7,755 bases of DNA from CAYQEC01 sp964569015 (lineage in GTDB: Bacteria > Actinomycetota > Acidimicrobiia > Spongiisociales > UBA5794): the NCBI GenBank assembly GCA_964569015.1, contig CAZMSN010000072.1, positions 1-7,755 of the forward strand, in the 5' to 3' direction. Shown piece after piece: positions 6,090 to 7,755 of the stretch (positions are counted from its first letter, which is position 1; each line of letters starts with the position of its first letter). The notes beneath the pieces were generated by a model, which saw nothing but the letters and a program-made list of their open reading frames with translations, was not told the DNA's origin and made no database searches. The translations under genes and the position numbers were made by a program.

Positions 6090-6280
6090 GGAGCCAGCAC
6101 CGGCGTGGCGAGATTCCTTGCCACGTCCTCGGGTCTGCTCGGGTCCCGCCTCTCGCCCGTCAACCGCTCGATGACAGGCACGAAGAGCGCGAGAAGGGGT
6201 GAGATGCCGGGAGGACTCGAGATCGGGATGGGCGCAGTCGCTCTACCATCGACCGAAACCAAACGACGAAGGAAGGCCGA

Positions 6281-7312
6281 GTGCCCACCAGCAGCGAGGC
6301 AGCGGCAGCAACGCCGCCAACCCGCCGGCTCGACCGCAAGCTGAACCGCATCCTGGCGGGTGAGTATGTCCCGGACGACTTCATCATCGCCGATGCCAAG
6401 GACGCCGACATGGCCTTTGGCGTCACCGCCGCCGGTCCGCTCCCCGGCGTCACCCGCGATCGCGACGGGCCGGGACGATACCGAACCAGACGCACCTACC
6501 TCGACGCGATGCAGGCCATCGCAGGTCTGGGAGACGTCGACATCCTTCTGACGTCGGCCTCCAACGGCGAATTCCTCAGCGCAGCCGGCTCCATCGACGA
6601 GGACCTGACGCTGGCGGTCCGGGGCAACGACACGACCGACATCTGGTATCCCCGTGGTGGCGCCTACGCGACGGTGCCGTCTCGTCCCTTCCGGACGGCC
6701 GACCTTGCGGCGATCCGTCCTTTCTGCGACCTCGTCCTCTACTCGATGACGTTCAACAACGACCTCGATCATGATCTGGCCACCCTCGAGGCGTATCGCT
6801 CGTTCCGCGGCGAGGCGGCCGCACTCGGGATACGGCACTTCCTCGAGGTGTTCAACCCGAACGCTCCGGTTGAACTCGAGCCGGAGCAGATCGGCGCCTT
6901 CGTCAACGATTCGATCGTTCGCTCACTGGCAGGCGTCACCCAATCCCAGCGTCCCCTCTTCCTCAAGATCGCGTACAACGGCGCTGCTGCACTCGCCGAG
7001 CTGGCCGACCACGATCCGTCGGTCGTCGTCGGCGTCCTCGGCGGGTCGGCCGGCACCACCCGGGACACCTTCGAGTTGTTGCATCGGGCCGAGCGGCACG
7101 GCGCCCGGGTGGCCCTCTTCGGGCGCAAGATCCAGCGGGCGGAGTCGCAACTCGACCTCGTCGCCCGGATGCGCTCGGTGTTGCGCGGCGAACTCTCCCC
7201 GACCGAAGCAGTCCGGGCATATCACGAATCCCTTGCCCGCAGCGGCATCCACCCCCTCCGCACGATCGAGGCCGATCTCGAGGTCACCGATCCCGTGCTG
7301 CGTTCCGAATGA
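6281..7312 (+). CDS. TIM-barrel protein, class I aldolase-like
   Basis: The product has 343 residues from GTG 6281, with GAAGGAAGG (6268-6276) four bases upstream. I do not recognise a named gene. The sequence alternates strands and helices like a TIM barrel: FIIADAKDADMAFG (residues 34-47) in an early strand with Lys40, VDILLTSASNGEF (86-98), DLVLYSMTFNN (150-160), HFLEVFNPN (186-194) with Glu189, PLFLKIAYNGAAAL (225-238) with Lys229, VVGVLGGSAGTTRDTFELL (249-267), and VALFGRKI (277-284). The GGSAGTT loop and the late GRK resemble the phosphate-binding end of class I (Schiff-base) sugar-phosphate aldolases. Lys229 or Lys40 could be the Schiff-base lysine. Its stop overlaps the start of a PfkB sugar kinase (ATGA), so it probably acts on the phosphosugar the kinase makes. 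The substrate is unknown. Confidence 0.75.
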   Translation: MPTSSEAAAATPPTRRLDRKLNRILAGEYVPDDFIIADAKDADMAFGVTAAGPLPGVTRDRDGPGRYRTRRTYLDAMQAIAGLGDVDILLTSASNGEFLSAAGSIDEDLTLAVRGNDTTDIWYPRGGAYATVPSRPFRTADLAAIRPFCDLVLYSMTFNNDLDHDLATLEAYRSFRGEAAALGIRHFLEVFNPNAPVELEPEQIGAFVNDSIVRSLAGVTQSQRPLFLKIAYNGAAALAELADHDPSVVVGVLGGSAGTTRDTFELLHRAERHGARVALFGRKIQRAESQLDLVARMRSVLRGELSPTEAVRAYHESLARSGIHPLRTIEADLEVTDPVLRSE

Positions 7313-7755
7313 GCACCGCCGGCGGACGCGGCGGGGTGGTGTGCGTCGGTTCGATCATCGCCGATCTCAGCAAGGTCATCGATGCCTACCCGGCGCTGGA
7401 TCACCTGGCGACCATCGAGCAGGTGTCGATCAGCACCGGCGGGCCGGGTCTCAACATGGCCGTGGATCTCGCCCATCTCGGTGCCGACTTCCCCCTCTGG
7501 ATACTGGGGGCGATCGGCGACGACCAGCATGGAGCATTCGTGATGAACGAATGCTCCCGCCTCGGGATCGACACGACCGGCGTGGTGACGATTGGGGAGA
7601 CCCCGACCGCGTTCACCGATGCCATGGTCGAGCGCGACGGCGGCCGGCGCACCTTCTTCCACCATCAGGGCGCCAATGCCCGTTTCGACGCTTCTTCGGC
7701 CGACCTCACCCGGTTCGGGGCACGCATCCTTCACGCCGGCGCCCCCGGACTCCAC
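7309..7755 (+). CDS. PfkB-family carbohydrate kinase, N-terminal part (runs off the window)
   Basis: The ATG at 7309 overlaps the stop of the aldolase-like gene (ATGA), and 149 residues are visible before the window ends. VVCVGSIIADL (residues 10-20) is the opening strand with Asp19, expected to contact the sugar. STGGPGLNMAVDLAHLGAD (42-60) is PfkB signature 1, and GAIGDDQHGAF (68-78) is the following conserved turn. FFHHQGANARF (116-126) matches the lid/substrate segment, with the GAN motif seen in many members, and ILHAGAPGLH begins the next strand. PfkB enzymes phosphorylate sugars or nucleosides with ATP. The C-terminal catalytic GAGD motif lies outside the window, so neither completeness nor substrate can be judged. 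Coupling to the aldolase-like gene points to a kinase-then-aldolase sugar pathway. Confidence 0.9.
   Translation, partial: MSTAGGRGGVVCVGSIIADLSKVIDAYPALDHLATIEQVSISTGGPGLNMAVDLAHLGADFPLWILGAIGDDQHGAFVMNECSRLGIDTTGVVTIGETPTAFTDAMVERDGGRRTFFHHQGANARFDASSADLTRFGARILHAGAPGLH

Noticed and set aside
5903..6838. N-terminal extension of the minus-strand regulator frame up to 6838.
   Set aside because: The extension runs antisense through the quinone oxidoreductase remnant and the aldolase-like gene. The promoter directly before ATG 5902 marks the true start.
1..7755. CRISPR arrays, insertion sequences or long direct repeats.
   Set aside because: No regularly spaced repeats, transposase motifs or terminal inverted repeats were seen on either strand.

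Overview
The window is GC-rich and densely coded, with 4-bp ATGA/GTGA gene overlaps, purine-rich Shine-Dalgarno sites, a promoter that appears leaderless, and some GTG starts. This suggests a high-GC, Actinomycetota-like bacterium. The lineage is an inference, because no rRNA or other marker gene is present.

Layout from left to right. (1) Positions 1-119 (+) hold the last residues of a TauE/SafE-type membrane permease. Its stop overlaps the GTG start of a broken cation diffusion facilitator (CDF) gene, which has a frameshift near 235-245 and loses family similarity near 336. (2) Positions 461-4343 (-) hold a complete L-arabinose catabolic operon, transcribed araB-araD-araA, with both junctions overlapping as ATGA. 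Together the three enzymes turn L-arabinose into D-xylulose 5-phosphate. Upstream in the same direction lie a 62-residue small membrane protein and a short unidentified reading frame that may be a gene tail. No arabinose transporter or AraC/GntR/LacI-type regulator is in view. (3) Positions 4828-4870 (-) match the 3' half of an initiator tRNA-Met from the anticodon loop onward, with no matching 5' half, which looks like an integration scar. (4) Positions 4941-5902 (-) hold a two-gene toxin-antitoxin-like module: an XRE-type helix-turn-helix protein followed, with an ATGA overlap, by a DUF6036-like nucleotidyltransferase. Its promoter (TTGGCA, 17 bp, TATAGT) has an inverted repeat between and over its elements and places +1 on the start codon. 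The nucleotidyltransferase frame ends at a TGA but continues to look coding for 25 more codons, up to a TAA inside the tRNA-like fragment. (5) Positions 5967-6089 (+) are the C-terminal remnant of a quinone-oxidoreductase-like gene. (6) Positions 6090-6280 hold no gene I can support. (7) Positions 6281-7755 (+) hold a TIM-barrel, class I aldolase-like protein coupled by ATGA to a PfkB-family sugar kinase that runs off the window.

Overall, this is a mosaic of two carbohydrate operons separated by a small accessory patch of gene remnants, a tRNA fragment and a toxin-antitoxin-like pair. The patch has the hallmarks of past site-specific integration and decay. The best candidates for something undescribed are the aldolase-like/PfkB pair, the two short genes ahead of araB, and the nucleotidyltransferase frame that ends inside a tRNA fragment.
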